The notes: generated from the letters alone by a model not told the origin. Positions 9,511-22,518 are shown, counted from the stretch's first letter. The stretch: 64,000 nt of DNA from Paracoccus sp. MBLB3053 (GCF_031822435.1 NZ_JAVQLW010000001.1:1247501-1311500), one strand, 5' to 3'. Translations and numbers: made by a program.

Positions 9511-9903
9511 TCATGTGAAGAGGGTGGTGACGATCATCACCAGGGTTGCGACAAAGCCCACCGCCCAGATCAGCGATCGCCAGGGCGACCAGCCCAGGGC
9601 ATAGGCGGGGACATAAAGAATTCGGGCGAGAAGATAGAGCCAGGCGCAGATGGCCGTCAGCAGCCCGCCGGTATCGGTGACGATCACCAACACCACGGCG
9701 ATGGTGAACAGCACCAACCCCTCGAAATGATTGTCGACGGCGCGCCGGAGGCGCCCCGTCCTGGCCGAGAACTCGGGCTGCTGGTCGCGCGGGCTTGCAT
9801 TCCATTCGACGCCGGTGTCGCGGTTCATCGAGGCGCCGGCCAGTCCGATCTGGACGGCCTGCAGCAAGGCGGCAAGGGCAAGTGCGGTCGTTTCAGCCGA
9901 CAT
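9511..9903 (-). CDS. MAPEG family membrane protein
   Basis: 130 residues from ATG at 9903, overlapping the stop of the preceding small gene by one base (TGATG). Four predicted membrane segments. The motif ASPRDQQPEFSARTGRLRRAVDNHFEGLVLF is split here as RDQQPEFSARTGR and NHFEGLVLF and matches the bacterial MAPEG group (membrane-associated proteins in eicosanoid and glutathione metabolism). Known for the family: glutathione transferase or peroxidase activity in some members; most bacterial ones are untested. Its place between odhB and lpdA suggests cotranscription with the 2-oxoglutarate dehydrogenase genes, with no known link. Confidence 0.8.
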   Translation of the reverse strand: MSAETTALALAALLQAVQIGLAGASMNRDTGVEWNASPRDQQPEFSARTGRLRRAVDNHFEGLVLFTIAVVLVIVTDTGGLLTAICAWLYLLARILYVPAYALGWSPWRSLIWAVGFVATLVMIVTTLFT

Positions 9904-10160
9904 CAAGCGGTCTCGACGAAATGGAACTCGGCGGCCAGAACGCCGGCCTGGCTGTTGAAGACACCGGCCGCTCCGTCGAGATATGCCTTGGCCTTCACCG
10001 CGTCGCCGATCTGGTACAATGCCCAGGCATCGGCATCCGTCTCGCGCCAGAGTTGCAGCAAGGACAGACCGTTATTGCTGCGATCTTCGGCATCCGCGTC
10101 GAATTGGGTCCGAAAGCGCGCGTAATCGGCGAGTTTGTAATGGGCGATCATCTGGCTCAT
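9903..10160 (-). CDS. Small conserved protein, ferredoxin-like fold suspected
   Basis: 85 residues from the ATG at 10160, supported by an AAGGAG ribosome site nine bases upstream. The sequence (MSQMIAHYKLADYARFRTQF, LWRETDADAWALYQIGD, AKAYLDG) resembles small dimeric alpha+beta-barrel proteins, with alternating strands and helices and no catalytic motif I can name. Not assigned to a pathway. It lies between odhB and the MAPEG gene and is translationally coupled to the latter. Confidence 0.7.
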   Translation of the reverse strand: MSQMIAHYKLADYARFRTQFDADAEDRSNNGLSLLQLWRETDADAWALYQIGDAVKAKAYLDGAAGVFNSQAGVLAAEFHFVETA

Positions 10161-10252
10161 GGCATCACTCCTTGGCTTCGATCCGGAACCGCAAGAGGCG
10201 AATAGTGGCGGCCCGATGCGTCTCAACGGGACAGGCCGGAAAGAGTTGCGCA

Positions 10253-10324
10253 GCCCCGCAAGCCGGGGCCGCGCCGTGCCTTCTGTGCCGCAGCGGCGGC
10301 ATGGCGGGGGCAGTGCGCGCCCCC
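10253..10324 (-). other. Intergenic stem-loops between odhB and the small-gene pair
   Basis: The 172-base gap downstream of odhB holds two GC-rich hairpins: GCCCCG (10253-10258)/CGGGGC (10264-10269), and GGGGGC (10306-10311)/GCCCCC (10319-10324). The latter starts nine bases after the odhB stop. Neither is followed by a T-run on the minus strand, so processing or transcript stabilisation is as likely as termination. Confidence 0.4.
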
Positions 10325-10332
10325 GGCAAGGA

Positions 10333-11880
<1,548 letters not shown>

Positions 11881-11881
11881 T

Positions 11882-14848
11882 TCACTCCCCGATGGTGATG
11901 GCTTCGTTCACAAGGGCCTCCTGCTCGGCCTTGTGGCGCGAAGCAAGACCCGTAGCGGGCGAGGCAGATGCGGCGCGACCGACATAGCGCGGACGGGCGT
12001 GCTTGGCGCCAATGCGCGACAGAACCCACTCGATATTCGGCTCGACAAAAGTCCAGCCGCCCTGGTTCTTGGGCTCTTCCTGGCACCAGACGACCTCGGC
12101 TTCCTTGAAGCGCTCGAGCTCTTTCGACATGGCCTGGGCGGGGAACGGATAGAACTGTTCCAGACGCATCAGGTAGACATCGTCGGCACCGGCGGCATCG
12201 CGCGCTGCCAGCAGGTCATAGTAGACCTTGCCCGAACAGATCACGACGCGCTTGATTTCGGCATCGGGCTTCAGCGTCAGGTCCGAACGGCCGCGTTCCG
12301 CATCATCCCAAAGCACGCGGTGGAAGGTCGAGCCCGTCTGGAATTCCTCGGCCTTCGAGATCGCAAGCGGGTGACGCAGCAGCGATTTCGGCGTCATCAG
12401 GACCAGCGGCTTGCGGAACGGACGCTTAAGCTGGCGGCGCAGGATGTGGAAGTAGTTCGCAGGGGTCGTGCAGTTCGCGACGATCCAGTTGTCCTCGGCC
12501 GACAACTGAAGGAAGCGTTCCAGACGCGCCGAGCTGTGCTCGGGGCCCTGGCCTTCGAAACCGTGCGGCAGCAGCATGACGAGGCCCGACATGCGCAGCC
12601 ATTTCTTTTCGCCCGAGTTGATGAACTGGTCGAACATGATCTGCGCGCCGTTGGCAAAGTCGCCGAACTGCGCTTCCCAAAGCGTCAGGGCATTCGGCTC
12701 GGCCAGCGAGTAGCCGTATTCAAAGCCCAGCACCGCGTATTCCGACAGCATCGAGTCGATGACTTCATAGCGCGCCTGACCGCCACGGATGTGATTGAGC
12801 GGGTAGTAACGCTCTTCGGTGGATTGATCGACGATACCCGAATGACGCTGCGAGAAGGTGCCGCGGGTCGAATCCTGACCTGCAAGGCGCACCGGGTGGC
12901 CTTCGAGCACGAGCGAGCCAAAGGCCAGCGCTTCGCCGGTCGCCCAGTCGAAGCCTTCCCCCTTTTCGAACATCTGCTTCTTAGAATCGAGAAGACGACC
13001 GACGGTCTTGTGCAGTTCGAAGCCTTCGGGAACCCGGGTCAGCGCGGTCCCGATCTCGGCCATCGTCTCGGAAGAGATTCCGGTCGAGCCGGCATTGTAT
13101 TCGGCGCCCTCGATCTCGAGCCCCGACCATTTGCCATCCAGCCAGTCAGCCTTGTTCGGCTTGAAGTTCTTGCCGACCTCGAACTCCTCGTTCAGGTGCG
13201 ACTGGAACGCGGCCTTCATCTCTTCGATCTCGCCTTCCGGCACGAGGCCCTCGGCAACCAGGCGATCGGTATAGAGCTGGAGCGTCGTCTTGTGACCCTT
13301 GATGGCCTTGTACATCTGCGGGTTGGTGAACATCGGCTCATCGCCTTCGTTATGACCGAAGCGGCGGTAGCAGATGATATCCAGGACCACGTCCTTGTGG
13401 AATTTCTGGCGGAACTCGGTCGCCACGCGCGCGGCATGGACCACCGCTTCCGGGTCGTCACCATTCACGTGGAAGATCGGGGCTTCGACCATCAGCGCGA
13501 TATCGGTGCAATAGGGCGAGGTGCGCGAGAAATGCGGCGCGGTCGTGAAGCCGATCTGGTTGTTGACCACGATATGCATCGTGCCGCCGGTGCGGTGGCC
13601 GCGGATGCCCGAAAGCTGGAAGCATTCCGCAACCACGCCCTGACCCGCGAAGGCCGCATCGCCATGCAGAAGGATCGGAAGCACGGCCGAACGGTAGGTC
13701 TGGTCCGACAACTGGTCCTGCTTGGCGCGGACCTTCCCCAGCACGACCGGGTTCACCGCCTCGAGATGCGAGGGGTTGGCGGTCAACGACAGGTGAACGG
13801 TGTTGTCGTCGAAAGTGCGGTCCGACGAGGCGCCGAGGTGATACTTCACGTCGCCCGACCCGTCCACGTCCTCGGGTTTGAAGCTGCCGCCCTGGAATTC
13901 GTGGAAGATCGCGCGATAGGGCTTCTGCATCACGTTGGCCAGGACCGACAGGCGGCCGCGGTGGGGCATCCCGATCACGACTTCCTTCACGCCGAGCGCG
14001 CCGCCGCGCTTGATGATCTGCTCCATCGCCGGGATCAGGGCTTCGCCGCCGTCAAGGCCGAAGCGCTTGGTACCCATGTACTTGACATGCAGGAACTTCT
14101 CGAAGCCCTCGGCCTCGACCAGCTTGTTCAGGATGGCGCGGCGGCCTTCGCGGGTGAAGGCGATTTCCTTGCCATAGCCCTCGATCCGCTCTTTCAGCCA
14201 GGCGGCTTCCTCGGGGTTCGAGATATGCATGAACTGGATGGCGAAGGTGCCGCAATAGGTGCGCTTCATCAGGTCGGTGATCTGGCGGATCGAGGCGATC
14301 TGCAGGCCCAGAACGTTGTCGATGAAGATCGGGCGATCCATGTCGGCCGCGGTGAAGCCGTAGGTTTCCGGGTTCAGTTCGCCATGGTCGGGAATGTCGC
14401 GCATGCCCAGCGGATCAAGATTGGCGTGCAGGTGGCCGCGAATCCGGAAGGCGCGGATCAGCATGATCGCGCGGATGCTGTCCAGAACGGCGCGCTTGAG
14501 CACATCGTCTGAAAGCTGGACGCCCTTTTCGCCCGCTTTCGCAGCGATCTTGTCCAACGCGGCCTTGGCCTCGGCCTTGGGCATCATCGGCCATTCGCCG
14601 GTCAGCGCCGAAGTCATTTCGTCCGTGGGTGCCGGCGGCCAGTCGGCGCGGCGCCAGCTTGCCCCCTTGGCTTCGCGGGTGACGGTGTTCTCGTCATCGC
14701 CGAGGCTGCGGAAGAACGCATCCCATGCCGCGTCGACGGCGGCGGGATCTTTCGCCCACTGGCCGTAGAGCTGCTCGACATAGACCGCGTTCTGGCCCTG
14801 CAGGAAGCTGGAGTCATGGAATGTTGCGTTGGGGGATTGATCGTTCAT
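11882..14848 (-). CDS. sucA: 2-oxoglutarate dehydrogenase E1 component
   Basis: 988 residues, slightly longer than the 933 of E. coli. Starts with the conserved [20 protein letters not shown] region. Thiamine pyrophosphate site [17 protein letters not shown] (GD..N type ligand region), with active-site histidine regions [22 protein letters not shown] and [13 protein letters not shown] transketolase-like second half contains [20 protein letters not shown] and ends with [14 protein letters not shown]. Known reaction: decarboxylates 2-oxoglutarate and succinylates E2 lipoate. No strong ribosome site is visible before the ATG. Transcribed with odhB. Confidence 0.97.
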   Translation of the reverse strand: MNDQSPNATFHDSSFLQGQNAVYVEQLYGQWAKDPAAVDAAWDAFFRSLGDDENTVTREAKGASWRRADWPPAPTDEMTSALTGEWPMMPKAEAKAALDKIAAKAGEKGVQLSDDVLKRAVLDSIRAIMLIRAFRIRGHLHANLDPLGMRDIPDHGELNPETYGFTAADMDRPIFIDNVLGLQIASIRQITDLMKRTYCGTFAIQFMHISNPEEAAWLKERIEGYGKEIAFTREGRRAILNKLVEAEGFEKFLHVKYMGTKRFGLDGGEALIPAMEQIIKRGGALGVKEVVIGMPHRGRLSVLANVMQKPYRAIFHEFQGGSFKPEDVDGSGDVKYHLGASSDRTFDDNTVHLSLTANPSHLEAVNPVVLGKVRAKQDQLSDQTYRSAVLPILLHGDAAFAGQGVVAECFQLSGIRGHRTGGTMHIVVNNQIGFTTAPHFSRTSPYCTDIALMVEAPIFHVNGDDPEAVVHAARVATEFRQKFHKDVVLDIICYRRFGHNEGDEPMFTNPQMYKAIKGHKTTLQLYTDRLVAEGLVPEGEIEEMKAAFQSHLNEEFEVGKNFKPNKADWLDGKWSGLEIEGAEYNAGSTGISSETMAEIGTALTRVPEGFELHKTVGRLLDSKKQMFEKGEGFDWATGEALAFGSLVLEGHPVRLAGQDSTRGTFSQRHSGIVDQSTEERYYPLNHIRGGQARYEVIDSMLSEYAVLGFEYGYSLAEPNALTLWEAQFGDFANGAQIMFDQFINSGEKKWLRMSGLVMLLPHGFEGQGPEHSSARLERFLQLSAEDNWIVANCTTPANYFHILRRQLKRPFRKPLVLMTPKSLLRHPLAISKAEEFQTGSTFHRVLWDDAERGRSDLTLKPDAEIKRVVICSGKVYYDLLAARDAAGADDVYLMRLEQFYPFPAQAMSKELERFKEAEVVWCQEEPKNQGGWTFVEPNIEWVLSRIGAKHARPRYVGRAASASPATGLASRHKAEQEALVNEAITIGE

Positions 14849-14969
14849 TTTGATCGTCCAGTTGCTTGCCGTCGCGCTCAGGCGGCTGGTGAAGTGGCGG
14901 GGCGACGGGCATGGCCGCCATCCGCTGGTCTGCGGGCTGTACGCGATTGGGACATGGCTTCAAGCCCGT

Positions 14970-15323
14970 TCACGCACAGATGATGTCGATCTTGGAGGCA
15001 CCCGGATCGTCGAAGGGTGCATCCAGCGGCAGCCGCACGATTTGCGCGACCCGGCGACGCTCGAGGCCACAAAGGGCGCGTGCCGCCTGTTGTTCTGCTC
15101 CGGCCGGGGCGCGGCCGGGATGATAGATGAGCCGCCATCCCGCATCGTTGCGGTTGACCGTGCGCACGGCTTGCGACGGCAGGCCCGAAGCCTCGTGCAG
15201 GTTGGTCTTGGCGGGAATGCCACCAGGCAGGACAAGATCGGTCGGTGCGCGGCTGCAGCCCGAATTCAGGCTCAGCAGCAGCATTCCGGCCAGTGGTAAG
15301 GCAAGACGGTGACCATCACGCAT
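14970..15323 (-). CDS. Small lipoprotein of unknown function in the suc operon
   Basis: 117 residues from the ATG at 15323. Residues 1-23 look like a lipoprotein signal (LALPLAGMLLLSLNSGC, lipobox LNSGC). The mature part contains GLPSQAVRTVNRNDAGWRL and GRAPAGAEQQAARALCGLER with two cysteines and a C-terminal DIICA. No family recognised. It sits between sucD and sucA in the same direction, 121 bases before sucA. A frame extension upstream of 15323 would bury the signal peptide and is not used. Confidence 0.75.
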   Translation of the reverse strand: MRDGHRLALPLAGMLLLSLNSGCSRAPTDLVLPGGIPAKTNLHEASGLPSQAVRTVNRNDAGWRLIYHPGRAPAGAEQQAARALCGLERRRVAQIVRLPLDAPFDDPGASKIDIICA

Positions 15324-15413
15324 GAAACCGCCATGGCCCTTGCCGGGCCCGACGGGCGTGTCATTGATGATCGCGTTGCGGTCCAATCCATCCACCTGCG
15401 GCGGTTGCGGCGC

Positions 15414-15438
15414 GGCCCCTTCAAGTTAGGAAGGGGCC
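15414..15438 (-). other. Stem-loop downstream of sucD
   Basis: Perfect 9-bp stem GGCCCCTTC (15414-15422)/GAAGGGGCC (15430-15438) with a 7-base loop, 28 bases past the sucD stop. It is not followed by a T-run on the minus strand. It may be a partial terminator or processing site that sets sucCD above sucA-odhB-lpdA expression. Confidence 0.5.
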
Positions 15439-15466
15439 ACGCCTAAGTCAAAAGTCTTACGCGACG

Positions 15467-16351
15467 TTACCGGCCAAGAGCCTTCAGAACGGCTTCGCCG
15501 AGGCCCGCAGGGCTGTCTGCGACGATGACGCCGGCCGATTTCATGGCCTCGATCTTCGATTCCGCATCGCCTTTGCCGCCAGAAACGATCGCGCCGGCAT
15601 GACCCATGCGGCGGCCTTTCGGAGCGGTCCGGCCAGCGATGAAGCCGGCGGTCGGCTTCCACTTGCCCTTGCGCTTTTGCTCGGCCAGGAACTCGGCAGC
15701 CTCTTCTTCGGCCGAACCACCGATTTCACCGATCATGATGATCGATTCGGTTTCCGGATCGTCGAGGAACATGCGCAGCACGTCGATGTGCTCCATGCCC
15801 TTGATCGGGTCGCCGCCGATGCCGACAGCCGAGGACTGGCCCAGGCCGACATCCGAGGTCTGTTTCACGGCTTCATAGGTCAGCGTGCCCGAGCGCGAGA
15901 CGACGCCCACCGAGCCGCGCTTGAAGATCGAGCCCGGCATGATGCCGATCTTGCACTCGTCCGGGGTCATGATGCCCGGGCAGTTCGGACCGATCAGCAG
16001 CGAGTTCGAGCCTTGCAGGGCACGCTTCACGCGCATCATGTCCAGAACCGGGATGCCTTCGGTGATCGCGACGATCAGCGGGATCTGCGCGTCGATGGCT
16101 TCCAGGATCGAATCGGCCGCGAAAGGCGGCGGCACGTAGATCGCGGTCGCGTTCGCGCCGGTCTTCGCCACGGCTTCGTGGACCGAGTTGTAGACGGGCA
16201 GGCCCAGATGCTCGGAACCGCCTTTGCCGGGGGTGACGCCGCCGACCATCTTGGTGCCGTAGGCAATCGCCTGCTCGGTGTGGAAGGTCCCCTGCGAGCC
16301 GGTGATGCCCTGGCAGATGACTTTGGTGTCTTTGTTAACGAGAACGGCCAT
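15467..16351 (-). CDS. sucD: Succinyl-CoA synthetase alpha subunit
   Basis: 294 residues, normal length. CoA-binding N-terminal part ([39 protein letters not shown]), [19 protein letters not shown], and the active-site phosphohistidine loop [20 protein letters not shown]. Known reaction with SucC: succinyl-CoA plus ADP (or GDP) and phosphate to succinate, CoA and nucleoside triphosphate. Six bases separate it from sucC, so the pair is cotranscribed. Confidence 0.97.
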   Translation of the reverse strand: MAVLVNKDTKVICQGITGSQGTFHTEQAIAYGTKMVGGVTPGKGGSEHLGLPVYNSVHEAVAKTGANATAIYVPPPFAADSILEAIDAQIPLIVAITEGIPVLDMMRVKRALQGSNSLLIGPNCPGIMTPDECKIGIMPGSIFKRGSVGVVSRSGTLTYEAVKQTSDVGLGQSSAVGIGGDPIKGMEHIDVLRMFLDDPETESIIMIGEIGGSAEEEAAEFLAEQKRKGKWKPTAGFIAGRTAPKGRRMGHAGAIVSGGKGDAESKIEAMKSAGVIVADSPAGLGEAVLKALGR

Positions 16352-16357
16352 GGAAAA

Positions 16358-17551
16358 TTACCCCTTCACCGCTTTGACAATTTTCTGGGCGGCGTCCGAC
16401 AGGTCATCGGCGGCGATCACGTTCAGGCCGGATTTCGAGATGATCTCTTTGCCCAGCTCGACGTTGGTGCCTTCCAGGCGCACGACCAGCGGAACCTGCA
16501 GGCCGACTTCCTTCACGGCGGCGATGATGCCTTCCGCGATGATGTCGCAGCGCATGATGCCGCCGAAGATGTTGACCAGAATGCCTTTGACGTTCGGGTC
16601 CGAGGTGATGATCTTGAACGCTTCGGTGACTTTTTCCTTGGTCGCGCCACCGCCGACATCTAGGAAGTTGGCCGGCTCGGCGCCGAACAGCTTGATGATG
16701 TCCATGGTCGCCATGGCAAGGCCTGCGCCGTTCACCATGCAGCCGATTTCACCGTCCAGCGCGATGTAGTTCAGGTCGAACTTCGAGGCGGCCAGTTCCT
16801 TCGGATCTTCTTCGGTCTCGTCGCGCAGCGCCATGATGTCGGCCTGACGATACAGAGCGTTGTTGTCGAAGCCCATCTTCGCGTCGAGGCACTTGATGTT
16901 GCCTTCCGGGGTGACGATCAGCGGGTTGATCTCGAGCATCTCCATGTCTTTTTCGATGAACATGCGATACAGGTTCTTCACCAGCGCGACGCATTGCTTC
17001 ACTTGCGCGCCTTGCAGGCCAAGGGCGAAAGCGACGCGGCGGCCGTGGAAGTCCGACAGGCCCGAAGCCGGATCGACCGAGAAGCTCACGATCTTTTCCG
17101 GGGTCGAGGCAGCGACTTCCTCGATGTCCATGCCGCCCTCGGTCGAGGCGACGAACGACACGCGCGAAGTGGCGCGGTCGACCAGCAGAGCCAGATACAG
17201 CTCCCGCTCGATGTCCGAACCGTCTTCGATATAGATGCGGTTGACTTGCTTGCCAGCTTCGCCGGTCTGGTGCGTGACCAGCGTGCGGCCCAGCATCTGG
17301 CGGGTCAGTTCTTCGGCTTCTTCAACCGACTTGGCCAGGCGGACGCCGCCTTTTTCGCCAGCTTCGGCTTCCTTGAAGTGGCCCTTGCCGCGACCACCTG
17401 CGTGGATCTGCGCCTTGACGACCCAGAGCGGCCCGTCGAGTTCGCCAGCGGCGGTCTTGGCTTCGTCGGCCTTCATCACGATGCGACCGTCGGAAACAGG
17501 CGCGCCGTATTGGCGCAGCAGCGCCTTGGCCTGGTATTCGTGGATGTTCAT
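16358..17551 (-). CDS. sucC: Succinyl-CoA synthetase beta subunit
   Basis: 397 residues from the ATG at 17551 ([16 protein letters not shown]), preceded by a GGGGAAG ribosome site; five extra codons upstream are not used. ATP-grasp domain at about residues 1-240 with [15 protein letters not shown], and a C-terminal CoA-ligase domain with [28 protein letters not shown] and [16 protein letters not shown]. Known: forms the alpha2beta2 or alpha-beta synthetase of the TCA cycle. First gene of the suc run; a pair of GTGATCAC-type operators lies 106-136 bases upstream. Confidence 0.97.
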   Translation of the reverse strand: MNIHEYQAKALLRQYGAPVSDGRIVMKADEAKTAAGELDGPLWVVKAQIHAGGRGKGHFKEAEAGEKGGVRLAKSVEEAEELTRQMLGRTLVTHQTGEAGKQVNRIYIEDGSDIERELYLALLVDRATSRVSFVASTEGGMDIEEVAASTPEKIVSFSVDPASGLSDFHGRRVAFALGLQGAQVKQCVALVKNLYRMFIEKDMEMLEINPLIVTPEGNIKCLDAKMGFDNNALYRQADIMALRDETEEDPKELAASKFDLNYIALDGEIGCMVNGAGLAMATMDIIKLFGAEPANFLDVGGGATKEKVTEAFKIITSDPNVKGILVNIFGGIMRCDIIAEGIIAAVKEVGLQVPLVVRLEGTNVELGKEIISKSGLNVIAADDLSDAAQKIVKAVKG

Positions 17552-17656
17552 GCTACTTCCCCGCAATTATCGGTTGCCGGGCTTTTTGCACATTCGGATT
17601 GGGCTCTAAAGCAATTCCGGATGCGAAAGCGGTAAAATCGGCTTGTTCTCGCCTTT

Positions 17657-17687
17657 TGTGATCACACATATTCGGGCTGTGATCGCA
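17657..17687 (-). promoter_or_regulatory. Twin GTGATCAC operator upstream of sucC
   Basis: Two 10-bp palindromes, TGTGATCACA (17657-17666) and TGTGATCGCA (17678-17687), 21 bases apart, that is two helical turns. Read in the sucC direction they flank an AT-rich GAATATG, which could be the -10 element. The same pair with the same 11-base gap lies before sdhC. A dimeric regulator binding both TCA operons is inferred; AkgR or CceR, known TCA regulators of Rhodobacter, are candidates not tested here. Confidence 0.65.
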
Positions 17688-17752
17688 AATTTTCCGACTG
17701 TTAACGCCAGCATATGATGGCTTTTGCCGACTCTGGGGGCCTGCAAATGAAA

Positions 17753-17779
17753 GACCCCGCGACTTTGGGTCGCGGGGTC
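17753..17779 (-). terminator. Terminator after mdh
   Basis: Perfect 11-bp stem GACCCCGCGAC (17753-17763)/GTCGCGGGGTC (17769-17779) with a TTTGG loop; TTTCATTT follows on the minus strand. It separates mdh from the sucC promoter region. Confidence 0.85.
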
Positions 17780-17803
17780 GGTTCGTGCTGATACCGTTCT
17801 GGA

Positions 17804-19724
<1,921 letters not shown>

Positions 19725-19803
19725 CGCTGCATTGCAGCAGGTGGGGACTTGCCTAACGGGCCGGCTCCATGCAGCGTCGCCATAACTTTACTGCGAGGTG
19801 CCG

Positions 19804-20643
19804 ATGACCCGCCCCTATCGTTCCGTCCTGTATATACCAGCGTCCAATGCGCGCGCGATGGATAAGGCCCGCACGCTTGCCGCGGACGCCATCATCTTCG
19901 ACCTCGAGGATGCTGTCGCCCCAAGCGAAAAGGTAGGTGCGAGAGATCTTCTTGCTCAAGCCTTGCTCGCGGATTACGGCGCCCGCGCCCGTATCGTCCG
20001 GATCAATGGCTTTGACACCGAATGGGGGGAATCTGATGCGCGGGCCTTTGCGCGAGGCGCGGATGCGGTCCTGATCCCGAAAGTCAGCCGCTCCGCCGAT
20101 CTCGATCGGGTCGCGGACTTCGTGCCCGAGACGCCCCTATGGGCAATGATGGAAACGGCCGAAGGCATGCTGAACGCTTCGGAAATCGCCGCCCACCCTC
20201 GAATTCGCGGCATGGTCATGGGAACCAACGACCTGGCAAAGGAACTCAACGCGCGCTTCAGGGCTGATCGCCTGCCGATGATGGCGGGGCTGGGGCTTTG
20301 CCTTCTCGCGGCGCGCGCGCATGGGCGGGTGATCGTCGACGGCGTCTTCAACGCGTTCAAGGATGAAGAGGGGCTGCGCGCCGAGTGCGAGCAGGGGCGC
20401 GACCTGGGCTTCGACGGCAAGACATTGATCCATCCCGCCCAGCTTTCCGTCGCCAACGAAATCTTCGGCCCTTCCGAGGCGGAACTCGATCTTGCCAGGC
20501 GGCAGATCGAGGCCTACGAGGCGGCCCGGTTGCAGGGCAAGGGCGTCGCGGTCCTTGATGGGCGGATCGTCGAGAACCTGCATATTGTCTCGGCACGCGC
20601 CATGCTTGCCAAGGCCGAGGCGATTGCCAAGCTCGGCAGCTAA
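19804..20643 (+). CDS. mcl2: HpcH/HpaI-family CoA-ester enzyme, probable (3S)-malyl-CoA thioesterase
   Basis: 279 residues from the ATG at 19804, placed six bases after GAGG; a GTG two codons earlier is rejected. CitE/Mcl fold signs: PYRSVLYIPASNARAMDKA, DAIIFDLEDAVAPSEK (metal and substrate site), ARIVRINGFDTEWGESD, LWAMMETAEGMLNA, GTNDLAKELN and FDGKTLIHPAQL. Known: in R. sphaeroides Mcl2 hydrolyses (3S)-malyl-CoA to malate and CoA in the ethylmalonyl-CoA pathway, and its gene also lies next to mdh. The synteny supports Mcl2 rather than Mcl1 lyase; citrate lyase beta is unlikely without alpha and gamma genes. Confidence 0.8.
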   Translation: MTRPYRSVLYIPASNARAMDKARTLAADAIIFDLEDAVAPSEKVGARDLLAQALLADYGARARIVRINGFDTEWGESDARAFARGADAVLIPKVSRSADLDRVADFVPETPLWAMMETAEGMLNASEIAAHPRIRGMVMGTNDLAKELNARFRADRLPMMAGLGLCLLAARAHGRVIVDGVFNAFKDEEGLRAECEQGRDLGFDGKTLIHPAQLSVANEIFGPSEAELDLARRQIEAYEAARLQGKGVAVLDGRIVENLHIVSARAMLAKAEAIAKLGS

Positions 20644-20685
20644 GTCCAACCTGCCCGAAACGCATCCAGCAAAGGAACGAGCCAG

Positions 20686-21237
20686 ATGTTGATATTGATC
20701 TTGGGCGTCGCGCTCTGGTGGGCGGCGCATCTGTTCAAGCGTATCGCTCCGGGTCAAAGGGCGGGCCTTGGCGAAACCGGGCGGGGCCTGGTCACCGGGG
20801 CGCTGATGGTCGCGGTACTGCTGATGATCTTCGGCTACCGCATGAGCGACGGACCTTATTGGTGGGGTCCCTCGGCTCCACTCAAGGGGATCAACAACCT
20901 GCTGGTGCTGGTGGCGTTCTACCTTTTCGCCGCAGCAGGAATGAAGACACGCATCACCAGCCGGATGCGCCATCCCCAACTGACCGGCTTTGCGCTATGG
21001 GCCTTTGCCCATCTTCTGCCCAATGGCGACCTGCCGAGCTTCGTGCTGTTCGGCGGCTTGCTGATCTGGGCGCTGGCCGAAATGGCAATCATCAACCGTG
21101 CCGAGCCAGTCTGGACGCGGCCCCCTGGGCCATTTCCCGTCCGCAAGGAGGTCATGGCGGCCTTTGGCGCGCTGATTGTCATGCTGGTCGTGGGGCTGAT
21201 CCACAGCTGGCTTGGATACAACCCGTTCGGAGCCTGA
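20686..21237 (+). CDS. NnrU family membrane protein
   Basis: 183 residues. Five or so hydrophobic segments and the NnrU signs AHLFKRIAPGQRAGLGE, NLLVLVAFYLFAAAGMK, MRHPQLTGFALWAFAHLLPNG and WALAEMAIINR. Known: NnrU is associated with nitrite and nitric oxide reduction in denitrifiers, and it shares a fold with the NnrU/isoprenoid methyltransferase-like ICMT group; function remains unclear. No denitrification gene is adjacent, so a housekeeping paralogue is likely. Two bases separate it from the DUF1737 gene. Confidence 0.8.
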   Translation: MLILILGVALWWAAHLFKRIAPGQRAGLGETGRGLVTGALMVAVLLMIFGYRMSDGPYWWGPSAPLKGINNLLVLVAFYLFAAAGMKTRITSRMRHPQLTGFALWAFAHLLPNGDLPSFVLFGGLLIWALAEMAIINRAEPVWTRPPGPFPVRKEVMAAFGALIVMLVVGLIHSWLGYNPFGA

Positions 21238-21238
21238 C

Positions 21239-21445
21239 ATGCCCAAGATCTATCGCCTGCTGACCGAAGACGACACATCCGAATTCTGCCACAAGGTCAG
21301 CCTCGCGCTGTCCAAGGGGTGGGAGTTGCACGGCAGCCCCACGATTGCATTCGACGCGACGCGCGGGGTCATGCGTTGCGCTCAGGCGGTGACCAAGGAA
21401 ATCGAGGCCGAATATCACCCGGAAATGAAGCTGGGCCGACAGTAG
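21239..21445 (+). CDS. DUF1737 domain protein
   Basis: 68 residues from the ATG at 21239, immediately after the NnrU gene. The sequence MPKIYRLLTEDDTSEFCHKV followed by LSKGWELHGSPTIAF matches the small DUF1737 family: a beta-alpha-beta-beta unit with a conserved GW-L-G-P pattern. Function unknown. It ends 276 bases before sdhC; the gap carries the sdhC promoter. Confidence 0.75.
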   Translation: MPKIYRLLTEDDTSEFCHKVSLALSKGWELHGSPTIAFDATRGVMRCAQAVTKEIEAEYHPEMKLGRQ

Positions 21446-21530
21446 GCCCTATCCGGTGACGCATGAATGGGGCGCAAGAAGGATTGCTTCGTTTGGCATG
21501 ACCAACTGATAACGCAATCATTCCTGACTC

Positions 21531-21572
21531 TTTTTGTTTCATGTGATCACAGGTATAAACTGCGTGATCACA
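21531..21572 (+). promoter_or_regulatory. sdhC promoter with twin GTGATCAC operator
   Basis: TGTGATCACA (21542-21551) and CGTGATCACA (21563-21572) are 21 bases apart with an 11-base gap, the same geometry as before sucC. A TATAAA (21554-21559) lies between them, and TTTTTG (21531-21536) is 17 bases upstream of it, so both operators would overlap the promoter core. GCAAATTTTC follows here and also lies next to the sucC boxes. The first box is 180 bases before sdhC. Promoter call is by eye. Confidence 0.6.
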
Positions 21573-21721
21573 AACTGCAAATTTTCGTGACGATCGGGCT
21601 TTCGGCGGGATTCGTCCCGTGACAGTCCCGGCAAAAAGGCTAGAAGCAGAGCCAAATTCTCGGCCAGCCCTCGCCGCCAGCCGCCGCGCGAGCCAGGCCC
21701 CTGAACGCAGGAGAGCGCATC

Positions 21722-22114
21722 ATGGCTGACGTCAACCGGGGCAACCGGCCGCTGTCACCCCATTTGCAGGTTTACCGCCTGCCACTCGCCGCCGTCACTT
21801 CGATCATGACCCGGATCACCGGGCATGCGCTGGTTGCCGGCATCGTGCTGATCGTCTGGTGGCTGGCCGCCGCCGTCGCTTCGCCGGGCGCCTTTGCCTG
21901 TGCCGACTGGGTGGTGCGGTCATGGCTTGGCTTCATCATCCTGACCGGATCGATGTGGGCGCTTTGGTATCACATGCTCGCCGGTATTCGTCACCTTTGC
22001 TATGACGCGGGTTACGGCCTGGAAATCGAGCAGGCGCAAAAATCCAGCCAGGTGCTGATCGCGGGTTCCGTCGCTCTGGCGGTGCTGACCCTTATCATCT
22101 TCTTCCTGTTCTGA
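21722..22114 (+). CDS. sdhC: Succinate dehydrogenase cytochrome b556 subunit
   Basis: 130 residues, three membrane helices. RPLSPHLQVYRLPLAAVTSI is the typical N-terminal quinone-site region; the heme-ligand histidine lies in YHMLAGIRHLCYDAGYGLE. Known: with SdhD it anchors SdhAB to the inner membrane, binds heme b and reduces ubiquinone. First gene of the sdh operon, with an AGGAGA ribosome site and 14 bases to sdhD. Confidence 0.93.
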   Translation: MADVNRGNRPLSPHLQVYRLPLAAVTSIMTRITGHALVAGIVLIVWWLAAAVASPGAFACADWVVRSWLGFIILTGSMWALWYHMLAGIRHLCYDAGYGLEIEQAQKSSQVLIAGSVALAVLTLIIFFLF

Positions 22115-22128
22115 GGAAAGGCGGCACA

Positions 22129-22518
22129 ATGCGTTACATTACCCCCCGCAAATCCGCTGCCGGCCTTGGTGCTGCCCATGAAGGTACGCAGCATCACTGG
22201 TACATGACCGTAAGCGCGGTGGCCCTGGCCATCCTGACGCCGCTGTTCATGATCGTGATCGCCCGCGCCATCGGCCTGCCGCGCGAATTGATCCTGGCCT
22301 ATTTCGCCCGTCCGTTTCCGGCGCTGATCACCGCGCTATTCGTCATCGTGGGCATGCTGCACTTCATCAAGGGCACGCGCATCATGATCGACGACTACTT
22401 TCAGGGTGCGGTGCGCAAGGGCGCCATCATCCTTTCCGTCATCTTCGGCTGGGCGGTCATCGCCACGGCCGTTTACGCGCTGGCCCGCATGGGCCTGGGC
22501 GCGATCGTCGTTCTTTGA
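22129..22518 (+). CDS. sdhD: Succinate dehydrogenase hydrophobic membrane anchor subunit
   Basis: 129 residues with three membrane helices. [20 protein letters not shown] near the start and [18 protein letters not shown], which holds the heme and quinone-site histidine and the conserved D-D-Y, match alphaproteobacterial SdhD. A GAGGAAAGG ribosome site precedes it. It ends eight bases before sdhA. Confidence 0.92.
   Translation: MRYITPRKSAAGLGAAHEGTQHHWYMTVSAVALAILTPLFMIVIARAIGLPRELILAYFARPFPALITALFVIVGMLHFIKGTRIMIDDYFQGAVRKGAIILSVIFGWAVIATAVYALARMGLGAIVVL

Noticed and set aside
17695..17705. GTTAAC half-site for CtrA upstream of sucC
   Set aside because: Only one TTAA is present at the required spacing, and a metabolic operon is not an expected target.
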